From Candidatus Limnocylindrales bacterium (GTDB lineage Bacteria > Desulfobacterota > Binatia > UBA1149 > CAITLU01), in contig DATNBU010000027.1 of NCBI GenBank assembly GCA_035571835.1, positions 172,208 to 236,207 of the forward strand: a DNA stretch of 64,000 nucleotides, read 5' to 3'. The notes beneath the pieces were generated by a model. The model was given only the letters and a program-made list of their open reading frames with translations, ran no database searches and was not told where the DNA came from. Below are positions 44,133-52,366 of this stretch, piece after piece. The stretch's first letter is position 1. The number at the start of each line of letters is the position of its first letter. A program made the position numbers and the translations under genes.

Positions 44133-44334
44133 CGCCGGCTTCCTAGCGTGCGCTTCGATCGCGGGCAACGGCCCGGAACCAACCGAGTGCGGTCCGACGT
44201 CATCGTCACGGAGAAACATTCCGCAACGACAACCCGCGCACCCGAGGGCGAACTTGCTATTAAATGTGCGATCGGTCGCCGAGTATCGTCATTCCCGCGC
44301 TTCACTACCTTGACCGTCGCGGATTCGATTCGCC

Positions 44335-45576
44335 ATGATCCGCCGTATGCTGACATCGAATTCCCGTCGCCTTGCCGCAGCCGCCTTGGTCACCTCACTT
44401 CTCGCTGCGTCGCACGCCGCGGCCACGGGTGAAAGTGGCGACGTCTGCATCGGTCATTACCAGCCCGATTCGAACTGTACGGCGAACGACGTCGCTATCG
44501 ATACGCTCGTCCCTGAGCTCATCGACCCCTGTAATGGACCCGGGGATACCGCGACTGTGCAGTTCACCGTCGGCCTGGTCAGTTATGCTGCCGCGAACCG
44601 CCACGACATCGGGGTTTTCCTCGCCACCGACGGCGGCAGCGCGAACGGCGGCTCGCAGTGCTACCACGACTATCTTGCACCGCCGCTGGTGGCCCACCCG
44701 AACTACACTCCCAGCGCGAATCCGGACGACCCGTATGTCGAAGTCACCGACGGACCGTGGTTCGACGCCGACTCCGATGCCTGCGGGGATATGGAACGCG
44801 ACAGTACGAGCCCGGGCACGTCCGGGCTTCCGGCGCGATCGGTGATCACACTGCCGCCGATCACGATAGCCTGCGCGGATACGACAAGTGATGGCGTCGC
44901 CGATATCGACGCGTGCGTCAGCTTCAACCCGTCGCTGCTGCTTGCCGCTGACATCTGTAACGGCGTTGCGCAGGCATTCCCGACGACGAAATCACGATGC
45001 TGGTGCAATCATTTGGAAATCCCCGGCCTCAATGTTCCGCCCGCCACCACGACGACACTTCCTTCGGGCACGACGACGACAGTTCCGGACGCGACGACCA
45101 CGACGCTGCCCGCGACCACGACGACCACGGTGCTGTCCGTGGACTCCCACTTCCCCGTTCCTACGAGAGTCGTGAGCATCAAGCCCGGCAGGGTGTTCAA
45201 GTTCATCGCCGATGGAGACTTCGCGGGGCCCGCCGACGATCCGACGATCGACGGCGCGACACTGACCTTTACCACTTCGACCGGCGGACAGACGTATGTG
45301 CTTCCGCCTTCGTGCTGGACGGCGGGCAGTGATCCTTCGAAAGGTTACCTGTGCGACAACGGCGACTGCACCGTGCGAGTCAAGCCCGGCCTCGTAAAAG
45401 CTGTCTGCAGGCCCGACACCGGCACGTTTACCGTGCCGAACATCGGTGACGTCGACATCGACCTGACCATCGGCGCCAACTCGCAGTACTGCGCAGAGTG
45501 CGGCGGCACGCCGGCCGGAAATCCGGACACGACGTACGTCCGCAAACTTTGCGCGGCGCCGCCGACCTGTCCGTAG
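44335..45576 (+). CDS. Exported two-domain protein with Thr-rich linker
   Basis: 413 residues. Signal peptide (SRRLAAAALVTSLLAASHAA). Residues 35-225 form a Cys-containing domain (DVCIGHYQPDSNCTANDVAI; WCNHLEIPGLNVPP). A linker of about 35 residues is nearly all Thr and Pro (TTTTLPSGTTTTVPDATTTT). The C-terminal 145 residues look like a beta-sandwich with three Cys pairs (DNGDCTVRVKPGLVKAVCRP; YCAECGGTPAGNPD). No dockerin module. Function unknown; the linker style matches those at 5240 and 27405. Convergent with the next gene after 15 bases. Confidence 0.78.
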   Translation: MIRRMLTSNSRRLAAAALVTSLLAASHAAATGESGDVCIGHYQPDSNCTANDVAIDTLVPELIDPCNGPGDTATVQFTVGLVSYAAANRHDIGVFLATDGGSANGGSQCYHDYLAPPLVAHPNYTPSANPDDPYVEVTDGPWFDADSDACGDMERDSTSPGTSGLPARSVITLPPITIACADTTSDGVADIDACVSFNPSLLLAADICNGVAQAFPTTKSRCWCNHLEIPGLNVPPATTTTLPSGTTTTVPDATTTTLPATTTTTVLSVDSHFPVPTRVVSIKPGRVFKFIADGDFAGPADDPTIDGATLTFTTSTGGQTYVLPPSCWTAGSDPSKGYLCDNGDCTVRVKPGLVKAVCRPDTGTFTVPNIGDVDIDLTIGANSQYCAECGGTPAGNPDTTYVRKLCAAPPTCP

Positions 45577-45591
45577 TGCAATCCGCCGAAC

Positions 45592-46434
45592 TTACTGCAA
45601 ATCGACCGAGAACGGCGGAACGAACTGGCCGAGATTGATGGTCTGTCCGTTTCCAAGCGACATCGAATATCCCGCGAGCTCGCAGCAGCCGTGCGGCGCA
45701 ACGAATGTCGCCACCCCTGGCCCGAAGTAGCTGTCACATCCCGCTTGATCGCTGATGATGCCGACGAGGAAGTTGACGCTGCCCACAAGCTGGCTCGTCC
45801 CTGTGCCCGGACCGAAGATTCCAAGAGTGCTCGAAACCACGGCGACCTGCTTGATCATGCTCAGATCTACCGGCATCAGCGGGGCGCCCGTGCAGTCGTT
45901 CGACAGGTAGTAAACGTAACCGCCTACCTGGAAGTCGCTCCCATCGGTGAGCATGGCAAGACGCACCGTATCTCCCGATTCCTCGCGGACGGCATACATT
46001 CCACTCGAATCTGCCGAATAGCCGATCAGGGCGCCGGCGGAGTCCTTCACGAGCGCGCCCGTGCCGCTTCGCGGACTGGGCGTGCAGCCGGCAATCCACG
46101 CCGTGCAAGGAGCGGCGCCGTCGTCGAGATAGAGCGTGCAACCGGCGGGCGGCGTCTTGGAGGCGAGGGTCAACGGATCGGCGAGCTGGCACTTTTTCGC
46201 CTTGCCGTCTGCCACGCAGGTGCCCGCATTGAAGAGCGCGTTGGTCTCCTGGCCCGCCGCGCTGCCCCAAAGCAGCGGCGGAGTTACACCGCTCGCATCA
46301 ACCAGGATGACGCCGGTTTTCTTGTCGACCTTCACCTTGCAGTGGTCGATAGCCTGCGCCGTGGTCGCAGTCGCACAAAGAATCGTGAGCGCGGCGAACG
46401 CGATGGTCGCCGGCGCGGGCTGAAGGTTCTTCAT
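45592..46434 (-). CDS. Exported hypothetical protein
   Basis: 280 residues. Signal peptide MKNLQPAPATIAFAALTILC with cleavage near TAQAIDHCK. The first 90 mature residues, with VDKKTGVILVDASGV and KAKKCQLADPLTLASK, resemble a strand-rich domain. The rest is Gly/Ser/Cys-containing without known motif. Start follows GAGGAGGG. The gene forms a convergent pair with 44335-45576. I know no family. Confidence 0.72.
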   Translation of the reverse strand: MKNLQPAPATIAFAALTILCATATTAQAIDHCKVKVDKKTGVILVDASGVTPPLLWGSAAGQETNALFNAGTCVADGKAKKCQLADPLTLASKTPPAGCTLYLDDGAAPCTAWIAGCTPSPRSGTGALVKDSAGALIGYSADSSGMYAVREESGDTVRLAMLTDGSDFQVGGYVYYLSNDCTGAPLMPVDLSMIKQVAVVSSTLGIFGPGTGTSQLVGSVNFLVGIISDQAGCDSYFGPGVATFVAPHGCCELAGYSMSLGNGQTINLGQFVPPFSVDLQ

Positions 46435-46616
46435 ACTGATTTTCCCTCCTCGGCGGCTCGCTGTGGCCCGTGAGAGCCGGAGCCTGAGAGGCCCATACTG
46501 GGTGGCTTCGCGGCCGTTGGCAATACGTCTCGAGTCGTCGAAGCTGTTAGTCTTTCTGGCGAAGTCCACCGAGCGCGGAACCGCCGACTCGTCGAGCTGC
46601 TTTGGAAAGAACAGAA

Positions 46617-47489
46617 TCAGTCGTTGGCCACATTGCGGGATGCGCGACTCGGCATCGCAATGGTGCGATCCGGAAAAGGCTGACGGTTGCTCCCGTTGCG
46701 AGCGGTTCCGCCAAGTGCCGCGTCATCGCAAGGCGGTGGGCGGAAGGTGTACTGGCAGCCTCTCTGCGGATCGCAGACATCGTTGGTGCACGCGTCGCCG
46801 TCACTGCAGTCGACAGGTCCGCTGCTCCTGCAGCGACCTGAGCCATTGCAAGCGTCACCTGCAGTGCACACCTGTTGATCGTCGCAGCGGGAGCCGCGAG
46901 CGCGAAACATGCAGTGATCCGAGCAGCAGCTCTCCTGGCGACCGTTGACGGCGCCGTCGTCGCACTGCTCCGTGCCGGTAACCGCACCGTCCCCGCAATC
47001 CGGGACGCAGACCGACGGGGCACCCGAACAGATCCAGCCTCGTTCGATCGTGCAATCCGGAGAGCAGCCATCCGCTTCGACGAGATCGCCGTCGTCGCAA
47101 CTTTCTGCAGCGTCGATCGCTCCGTTGCCGCAGATCGAACGGCAGTCAGAAGGCTCGCCGGCACACTCGAAGCCGGACTCAACGCTGCAGTGATCCGAGC
47201 AGCCGTCTCCATTGTGGAAGTTGCCGTCGTCGCACGTTTCGCCGTCTGATCGCAAGCCGTCGCCGCATGCGGTGATGCACGCGGGCGCGAGCTGCTCAAC
47301 GGACATCGGTGCCGTCGTAGCTGCTTCGTCATCGGGGCAGATCGGGCCGGCATCCAGTGGCCCGAGCGCGAGTCCGTCGTTCGCGCTGTACGCGACAACC
47401 AGCAGCGAAAAGATCAGCGCGGCGCCGGAGCGGATACGCCAGGAATCGCGCGGGATGCGCGCGGAAGAATTTGTTCGCAGTGAGCCCAT
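46617..47489 (-). CDS. Exported DUF4215 Cys-rich repeat protein
   Basis: 290 residues. Signal peptide near residues 20-40 ([20 protein letters not shown]). Three DUF4215 (myxococcus Cys-rich) repeats: [40 protein letters not shown] and [20 protein letters not shown], then a C-rich EGF-like tail ([38 protein letters not shown]). Such repeats occur in many secreted proteins of myxobacteria and relatives; role unknown. ATG 47489 chosen as it opens the signal peptide; the frame runs to 47681. Confidence 0.82.
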   Translation of the reverse strand: MGSLRTNSSARIPRDSWRIRSGAALIFSLLVVAYSANDGLALGPLDAGPICPDDEAATTAPMSVEQLAPACITACGDGLRSDGETCDDGNFHNGDGCSDHCSVESGFECAGEPSDCRSICGNGAIDAAESCDDGDLVEADGCSPDCTIERGWICSGAPSVCVPDCGDGAVTGTEQCDDGAVNGRQESCCSDHCMFRARGSRCDDQQVCTAGDACNGSGRCRSSGPVDCSDGDACTNDVCDPQRGCQYTFRPPPCDDAALGGTARNGSNRQPFPDRTIAMPSRASRNVAND

Positions 47490-47830
47490 GATGTCGAGAC
47501 GCAGGCGGCCGTCGAATTCCGCGTAACGTGAACACGCGCAGTCCCGAGCGCAAGAGAAAATTGCCTGCGGCAAAGGCGTCCGGGATTTTTTCGGTCGCGT
47601 CGCATCCCGTCGTTCCCAACTCCGCGCATTCATACGCCAGCGTGGTTGTGTGCGAGACGACAAGCCGATTGGTATTGGCATGTTGACGCCCGTGCGTCAG
47701 GGGGGTCGGCTCCAAACTCAAGAAACTGACCGAGCATCCGGGCTCCCGCCTGAGAGTCGGCGACTGGCGGCTGCGGATCTAAGTGACCGCGGTACGTAGC
47801 CCTCTGCGGTGTGCGTACAAAGACGACGCC
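47490..47830. other. Intergenic region
   Basis: About 340 bases between the DUF4215 gene and the hydrolase relic. No gene or clear signal seen. Confidence 0.4.
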
Positions 47831-48042
47831 TTACTCCGACAGGAACGCGAGCAGGTCCACATTCACCTCGTCCTTCTGCGTCGTGCACATTCCATGGGAG
47901 AACTTCTCGATCATCTGAATGTTGCTCAGCGCACTGAACTCCAGCGTGTCCTGGGAATCGCGTGCGGTGCCGGAATAAGGCTTTGACCTTGATGCGGACC
48001 TCTCCCGGACCCGGCTCCGGGATCTCGCGTTCGAGTGCCGGA
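47831..48042 (-). pseudogene. Relic: alcohol dehydrogenase N-terminus fused to alpha/beta hydrolase C-terminus
   Basis: On the minus strand 48042-47976 reads PALEREIPEPGPGEVRIKVKA, the start of a medium-chain zinc alcohol dehydrogenase, cut where GVCHSD should follow. From 47971 to a stop at 47831, in another frame, comes LEFSALSNIQMIEKFSHGM and EVNVDLLAFLSE, the C-terminus of a chloroperoxidase-type hydrolase (His of the triad in FSHGM). A deletion has joined two genes. Both are divergent from the HxlR gene, which may once have controlled the dehydrogenase. Confidence 0.6.
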
Positions 48043-48055
48043 CTACTCGTCGAAA

Positions 48056-48092
48056 CTGGTTGCTTGCTGCAACCAGATCGTTCGGTTACAAT
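48056..48092 (+). promoter_or_regulatory. Promoter and overlapping palindromic operator of the HxlR gene
   Basis: TTGCTG (48064-48069) and TACAAT (48087-48092) are 17 bases apart, a good sigma70 promoter that would start the RNA at about 48099-48100, at the GTG start itself (leaderless). The perfect palindrome CTGGTTGC-TTGCT-GCAACCAG, 48056-48076, covers the -35 box and fits autorepression by a dimeric winged-helix protein such as HxlR. Confidence 0.65.
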
Positions 48093-48099
48093 CACTGCC

Positions 48100-48597
48100 G
48101 TGAGCCGTAAACGCTTCGACGACATGAACTGCGGGATCGCCCAGGCCCTGGAGGCATTCGGGGACTGGTGGAGCCTGCTCATCATTCGCGATGCGTTCTT
48201 CGGGCTCACGCGCTTCAGCCAGTTCGAGCGCAGTCTCGGCATTGCCAAGAACATCCTTGCCAGCCGGCTCGAACACCTGGTCGATCACGGAATTTTCGAA
48301 AAGCTCGATACGGGCGAGGCGGGACGATATTCCGAGTACCACCTCACCGCGAAGGGTGAAGCGCTGCTCACGGTGCTGACTGCACTTCGTGAATGGTCGG
48401 ACGAGTGGGTCTTCGGGCGCGGGAAAGAACCGATTTTCCTGACGGATCGCCGGACGGGGAAGAGAATTCCCAGGATGAAGGTCCGTGACGCGAACGGACG
48501 AGAGGTGTCACTCCGCGGTATTCGCGCCGTTCCCGGTCCGGGGGCGGACGAAGAGACGAAGGAGCGCCTCTCGCCGCGAACCTCTCAAGCTTCGTGA
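48100..48597 (+). CDS. HxlR family transcriptional regulator
   Basis: 165 residues from GTG 48100 (MSRKRFDDMNCGIAQALEAF). The HxlR signature is clear: CGIAQALEAFGDWWSLLIIR, then GLTRFSQFERSLGIAKNILA, SRLEHLVDHGIFEK and a wing with YHLTAKGEALL. The conserved N-terminal Cys is present, as in redox- or aldehyde-sensing members. HxlR proteins are dimeric repressors or activators binding palindromes such as the one at 48056-48076. The C-terminus (110-165) is longer than usual and charged. An ATG at 48124 is an alternative start. Confidence 0.92.
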   Translation: MSRKRFDDMNCGIAQALEAFGDWWSLLIIRDAFFGLTRFSQFERSLGIAKNILASRLEHLVDHGIFEKLDTGEAGRYSEYHLTAKGEALLTVLTALREWSDEWVFGRGKEPIFLTDRRTGKRIPRMKVRDANGREVSLRGIRAVPGPGADEETKERLSPRTSQAS

Positions 48598-48953
48598 GGT
48601 CCGTTGCCGCCCCGTAGCGGTTCTGCGCGAGAGGCGCATCCTTCCTCGTAAACGCGTCTTCCTGGTCGCACAGGCTCCCCCCAACTTCGAAACTCACCGC
48701 TTCGCGACTTGCTGTCCCATGGCGGCTTTGTCGGGTCCCTGCGCTTACCGACGGTTGCTCGCTCGCTGGTGGTCCTCGCCACTCGAAGGACTGTCGATGG
48801 GTCATTCTGTGGTTGCGTAGTGCAACTGGACAGTGGTAGCGTTACGCAACCGTCAGGCCCGTGCGGGATGTGTCGGGATGGCCCGACGCGAGCGACGGCG
48901 CCAGCGTCGATTCACACAGCTTCCAGCGACTCGACCGAGAGGACCGATACCAG
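48598..48953. other. Intergenic region upstream of the ten-gene cluster
   Basis: 356 bases that should hold the promoter of the cluster beginning at 48954. No convincing promoter or operator was recognised, and no gene seen. Confidence 0.45.
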
Positions 48954-49289
48954 ATGGCGACCATGATCACCGAAGAATGCATCAACTGTGGAGCCTGCGA
49001 GCCCGAGTGCCCGAACAGTGCGATCTACGAGGGCGGGGTGCAGTGGGAGGCGGCCGACGCGTCGATGCACGACGCAATCTCGGATGACCTCTACTACATC
49101 GTTCCTCAAAAGTGCACGGAATGCGTCGGCTTCTTCGACCAGGAGCAATGCGCTGCGGTCTGCCCGGTCGATTGCTGTGTTCCGAACCCGGATCTCCCCG
49201 AGACAGAGGAGACGTTGCTCGCCCGAGCCAAGTCCTTGCATGCCGACGCCCGTATTCCCGAACCACCACCGTCACGCTTTCGTCGTTGA
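48954..49289 (+). CDS. 4Fe-4S dicluster ferredoxin (YfhL type)
   Basis: 111 residues. N-terminus [20 protein letters not shown], then [20 protein letters not shown] with the extended CxxC-x8-CxxxC spacing typical of YfhL-like dicluster ferredoxins. It carries electrons in the cytoplasm. It is the first gene of a same-strand cluster (next gene 9 bases away) and may pass electrons to the molybdopterin enzyme encoded later. Start follows GAGAGGACC. Confidence 0.93.
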   Translation: MATMITEECINCGACEPECPNSAIYEGGVQWEAADASMHDAISDDLYYIVPQKCTECVGFFDQEQCAAVCPVDCCVPNPDLPETEETLLARAKSLHADARIPEPPPSRFRR

Positions 49290-49298
49290 GGTTGCGCC

Positions 49299-49898
49299 AT
49301 GGCACAAGATGTAGACTTCTTCTTCGATTTCATCAGCCCGTACACGTATCTGGCCGACACCCAACTGCAGGGAATCCAGAAGCGAACCGGCGCCCGCATT
49401 CGGCGCTGGCCGATGCACCTTCTCAAGCTGATGAAGCGTGTCGGGAACGTTCCCACGACGGTCATCTGTGCGAACAAGATGAAGTACGCGGGCCAGGACA
49501 TGGGCCGCTGGGTGTCGCAATATGGCGTCCCTTTCCAGATGAACCCGCACCTCTTCGGTGGGGACCAGAGCCTCTCGCTGAGAGGAGCGCTCGTCGCGCA
49601 GGAGCAGGGCCAGGAAACTGCGGAGGCTTACGACCGGGCGATTTTCAGTGCGTTCTGGGTCGACGCCGTCGATGTGAACGAACGCGGGCGACTGCAGGCC
49701 TGCCTCGACGCAGCGGGGCTCGACGGGAGGAAGCTCCTCGAGGCGGCAGACGGCACCAGGTACGAGGAACTTCTCGAGAAAAACACCGAGCTCGCGGCCG
49801 AACGGGGTGTCTTCGGATCTCCGACGTTCATCGTCGGCGAGGACATGTTCTTCGGCAACGATCGCCTCGAGTTTCTCGAGCGGCGCCTGCGCGGCTGA
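49299..49898 (+). CDS. 2-hydroxychromene-2-carboxylate isomerase-like (DsbA/kappa-GST fold) protein
   Basis: 199 residues. N-terminus MAQDVDFFFDFISPYTYLAD, the FDFxSPY motif of the HCCA isomerase/kappa-class GST family, and the cis-Pro loop GVFGSPTFIVGEDMFFGNDR. HCCA isomerases act in naphthalene degradation with glutathione, but the family is broad and a general isomerase or transferase role is equally possible. It forms a tight operon with the ferredoxin and the SDR (30-base gap). Confidence 0.92.
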   Translation: MAQDVDFFFDFISPYTYLADTQLQGIQKRTGARIRRWPMHLLKLMKRVGNVPTTVICANKMKYAGQDMGRWVSQYGVPFQMNPHLFGGDQSLSLRGALVAQEQGQETAEAYDRAIFSAFWVDAVDVNERGRLQACLDAAGLDGRKLLEAADGTRYEELLEKNTELAAERGVFGSPTFIVGEDMFFGNDRLEFLERRLRG

Positions 49899-49928
49899 GC
49901 GCGACGCCCAACGATCGAAGGAGCGCCC

Positions 49929-50639
49929 ATGGCACAGAAACTTCCCGTCGCTCTGGTGAGCGGCGTCGGACCCGGAACCGGCGCGGCGATCACGCGTCGC
50001 TTCGCACGCGGCGGCTACGCCGTGGCAATGCTGGCGCGGGACAAGGACCGCCTCGCCGCGCTCGAGCGCGAGATCGAGAACACCCACGGGTACTCGTGCG
50101 ACGTGGCGGACGAGGCGCAGGTTGAGGCGACGTTGCAGAGAGTGTCGAGCGACCTCGGCGCGCCGGCCGTCCTCGTTCACAACGCCGTCGGCGGTGCTTT
50201 CGGGACCTTCCTCGAGATCGAGCCGGAAGTCCTGAACCGGAATTTTCAAGTGAATACCATGGCGCTTCTGCATCTCGCCCGAAGAGTCGCACCGGCGATG
50301 ATCGAGAGAGGCAAGGGCGCCGTCATCGTAACCGGAAACACGTCGGCTCTGAGGGGACGACAGAAATTTGCCGGCTTCGCTCCGACGAAGGCCGCGCAGC
50401 GAATTCTTGCCGAAGCCATGGCGCGCGACCTCGGGCCGACGGGGGTTCACGTCGCTTACGTCGTCATCGATGCGGTGATCGACGTCGAGTGGACGCGGGC
50501 GATGTTCTCCAAGCCAGAAGGAGACCCGTTCTTCGCCCAGCCCTCCGCGATTGCCGAGGAAGTGTGGCACGTCGCGCATCAGGAGCGCTCTGCCTGGTCG
50601 TTCAACGTCGAAGTACGGCCTTTCGCCGAGAACTGGTAA
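49929..50639 (+). CDS. Short-chain dehydrogenase/reductase with altered active site
   Basis: 236 residues. Rossmann start VALVSGVGPGTGAAITRRFA and the VHNAVGG segment confirm an SDR. Where the catalytic YxxxK is expected the sequence reads FAPTK (Phe150, Lys154), so the general-acid Tyr is missing. The same replacement is found in the close paralogue at 1-399. Such proteins may bind NAD(P) and substrate without classical turnover or use another acid. Third gene of the cluster, 7 bases before the GST-like gene; start after GAAGGAG. Confidence 0.93.
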   Translation: MAQKLPVALVSGVGPGTGAAITRRFARGGYAVAMLARDKDRLAALEREIENTHGYSCDVADEAQVEATLQRVSSDLGAPAVLVHNAVGGAFGTFLEIEPEVLNRNFQVNTMALLHLARRVAPAMIERGKGAVIVTGNTSALRGRQKFAGFAPTKAAQRILAEAMARDLGPTGVHVAYVVIDAVIDVEWTRAMFSKPEGDPFFAQPSAIAEEVWHVAHQERSAWSFNVEVRPFAENW

Positions 50640-50646
50640 CAATCCG

Positions 50647-51471
50647 ATGAGTCGCCTCCGGATCTTCTCGTACCTGCCGAATCCCCGAGTATGGAAAGCG
50701 ACGATTGCCGGCCGTCTCGCGGGAGTCGAAGTCGAGGTCAGGGGAGCTTCACCGACCGAGCTCCAATCCTGGCTCTGGGATTTCGACGCGCGACCGCTGA
50801 CAATCGCTGACCAGTCCAGCCCTGCCGACGGCGATCTCGAGATCGGCCGCACGGGATTCAAGGGAGTCACGCTGCGCAAGACGCGTGCATTTCTCGACGC
50901 GCATCCCTTCGGCACCGTTCCGGCCGCATTCAGCCCGGATGGCACGGTCGGCATCTTCGAATCGAACAGCATCATGCGGGCGGTCGCTCGGCTCGGCGAG
51001 AAGAACTTTCCCCTCTTCGGCAACGGCGCCTACGAGGCGTCCCGTGTGGACAGTTTTCTCGATGTGAGCCTCGTCTTTGCCCGCGATGCGCAGACGTACC
51101 TGCTGTCGTTGGTCGACGGAACCGTCTCTTCGGAGACTCATGGCCGCGCGCGGGACTCGCTCCGCACTTATCTCGCAGGGATCAGCCGGGCATTGCATTC
51201 GGAGCGGCAGTTCCTGGTAGGCGGTGCACTCACTCTCGCCGACATCTGCTTCGTGTCGGAGATGGGGCTCTTCTTCAACGAGCGCGCACGCAGACAGGCA
51301 CTCGAGGTGCACGCCCTGTCGCCGATTCTCGACGATGCCAGGAGCGATCCATCGTACGCGCAAGCCTTCGCACATTTCGAGCGTCTGCGGATCCATCCCG
51401 CATTCGCTCCGGACGTCGGACCGTACTTGCAGAAGCTCGACCGTGCAGCTGCCGGTACGGCGACCGCTTAA
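50647..51471 (+). CDS. Glutathione S-transferase-like protein
   Basis: 274 residues. The thioredoxin-fold N-terminus (LRIFSYLPNPRVWKATIAGR) has the GST cis-Pro region GTVPAAFSPDGTVGIFESNS and the ESNSIMRAVA helix; the C-terminal helical domain has GALTLADICFVSEMGLFFNE, the usual GST C-terminal signature. The pattern resembles eukaryotic EF1B-gamma-like GSTs. It may conjugate or isomerise an intermediate with glutathione, together with the HCCA-isomerase-like protein two genes upstream. Confidence 0.88.
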   Translation: MSRLRIFSYLPNPRVWKATIAGRLAGVEVEVRGASPTELQSWLWDFDARPLTIADQSSPADGDLEIGRTGFKGVTLRKTRAFLDAHPFGTVPAAFSPDGTVGIFESNSIMRAVARLGEKNFPLFGNGAYEASRVDSFLDVSLVFARDAQTYLLSLVDGTVSSETHGRARDSLRTYLAGISRALHSERQFLVGGALTLADICFVSEMGLFFNERARRQALEVHALSPILDDARSDPSYAQAFAHFERLRIHPAFAPDVGPYLQKLDRAAAGTATA

Positions 51472-51547
51472 CAGCTCCGGTACCCGCATGACGGAGCTCA
51501 AGACGCAGCGACGGGTAGCGCAGCAGGAACTATTCACAGGAGTCTCG

Positions 51548-52336
51548 ATGTCGACTGAAACAAGTACACCCGAAGTGAGAATGACCATCGACGGCCACAT
51601 TTGTGTGATCTCGCTCGACAACCGATTGAAGAAGAACGCCATCACCCCGGAACTGATGTCGCAGCTGTCCATTCACCTGACCAGTTTCGAGGAAGACGAC
51701 AGTCTCTGGGTGGCCGTCCTCGATCCGGCAGGCGACCATACGACCGCCGGCCTCGACATGCCCAAGTTTTTTGGCCCAGCTGCCACCGCCAAGCCGATAC
51801 CGAAGGATCAGGTCGATCCATTCGCATTGGCCAGGCGCACTACGAAACCGGTCATCTCGGTCGTACACGGAATCACCTACACGATCGGCATCGAGATGAT
51901 GCTCGCTGCCGACATCGTGATCGCGGCCGACACGGCCCGGTTCTGCCAGATGGAATCGAAGCGCGGGATTGCGCCGTTCGGCGGCGCTCACTTCCGTTAT
52001 CTCAGTCGGACAGGCTGGGGGAACGCGATGTACCACCTGTTCCTGTGTGACGAGTTCGATGCCGAAGAGGCGTGGCGCATCGGATTCGTGCAGGAGGTGC
52101 ATCCGTTCGGCAGGCACCGCGAGCGCGCGATGGAGATCGCGAGGCAGATCTGTCGGTGCGCGCCCATCGGACTTCGGGCCACGAAGAAGGCGGCGCTGAC
52201 TTACCTCGAGCATGGGGAACGCGCGGCCGTAGCTGCCATCCCGGCCGTCGAGAAGGCGGTCTTCGAATCCGAGGATTTCAAGGAAGGGATTCAATCGTTC
52301 GTCGAGCGTCGCGAAGCACGCTTCCAGGGCCGGTGA
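51548..52336 (+). CDS. Enoyl-CoA hydratase/isomerase (crotonase) family protein
   Basis: 262 residues. The CoA-binding and oxyanion regions are GDHTTAGLDMPKFF and ISVVHGITYTIGIEMMLAAD; the acidic residues of the active site are seen in GIEMML and in FCQMESKRGIAPFGGAH, so both catalytic-Glu positions are occupied, unlike the crotonase at 1822-2607. A hydratase reaction on a CoA ester is plausible. Start at 51548 follows CAGGAGTCTC; an upstream ATG at 51488 is weaker. Confidence 0.92.
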   Translation: MSTETSTPEVRMTIDGHICVISLDNRLKKNAITPELMSQLSIHLTSFEEDDSLWVAVLDPAGDHTTAGLDMPKFFGPAATAKPIPKDQVDPFALARRTTKPVISVVHGITYTIGIEMMLAADIVIAADTARFCQMESKRGIAPFGGAHFRYLSRTGWGNAMYHLFLCDEFDAEEAWRIGFVQEVHPFGRHRERAMEIARQICRCAPIGLRATKKAALTYLEHGERAAVAAIPAVEKAVFESEDFKEGIQSFVERREARFQGR

Positions 52337-52366
52337 AGGCTCGCCTGATCAACCGAAGGAGATGTT

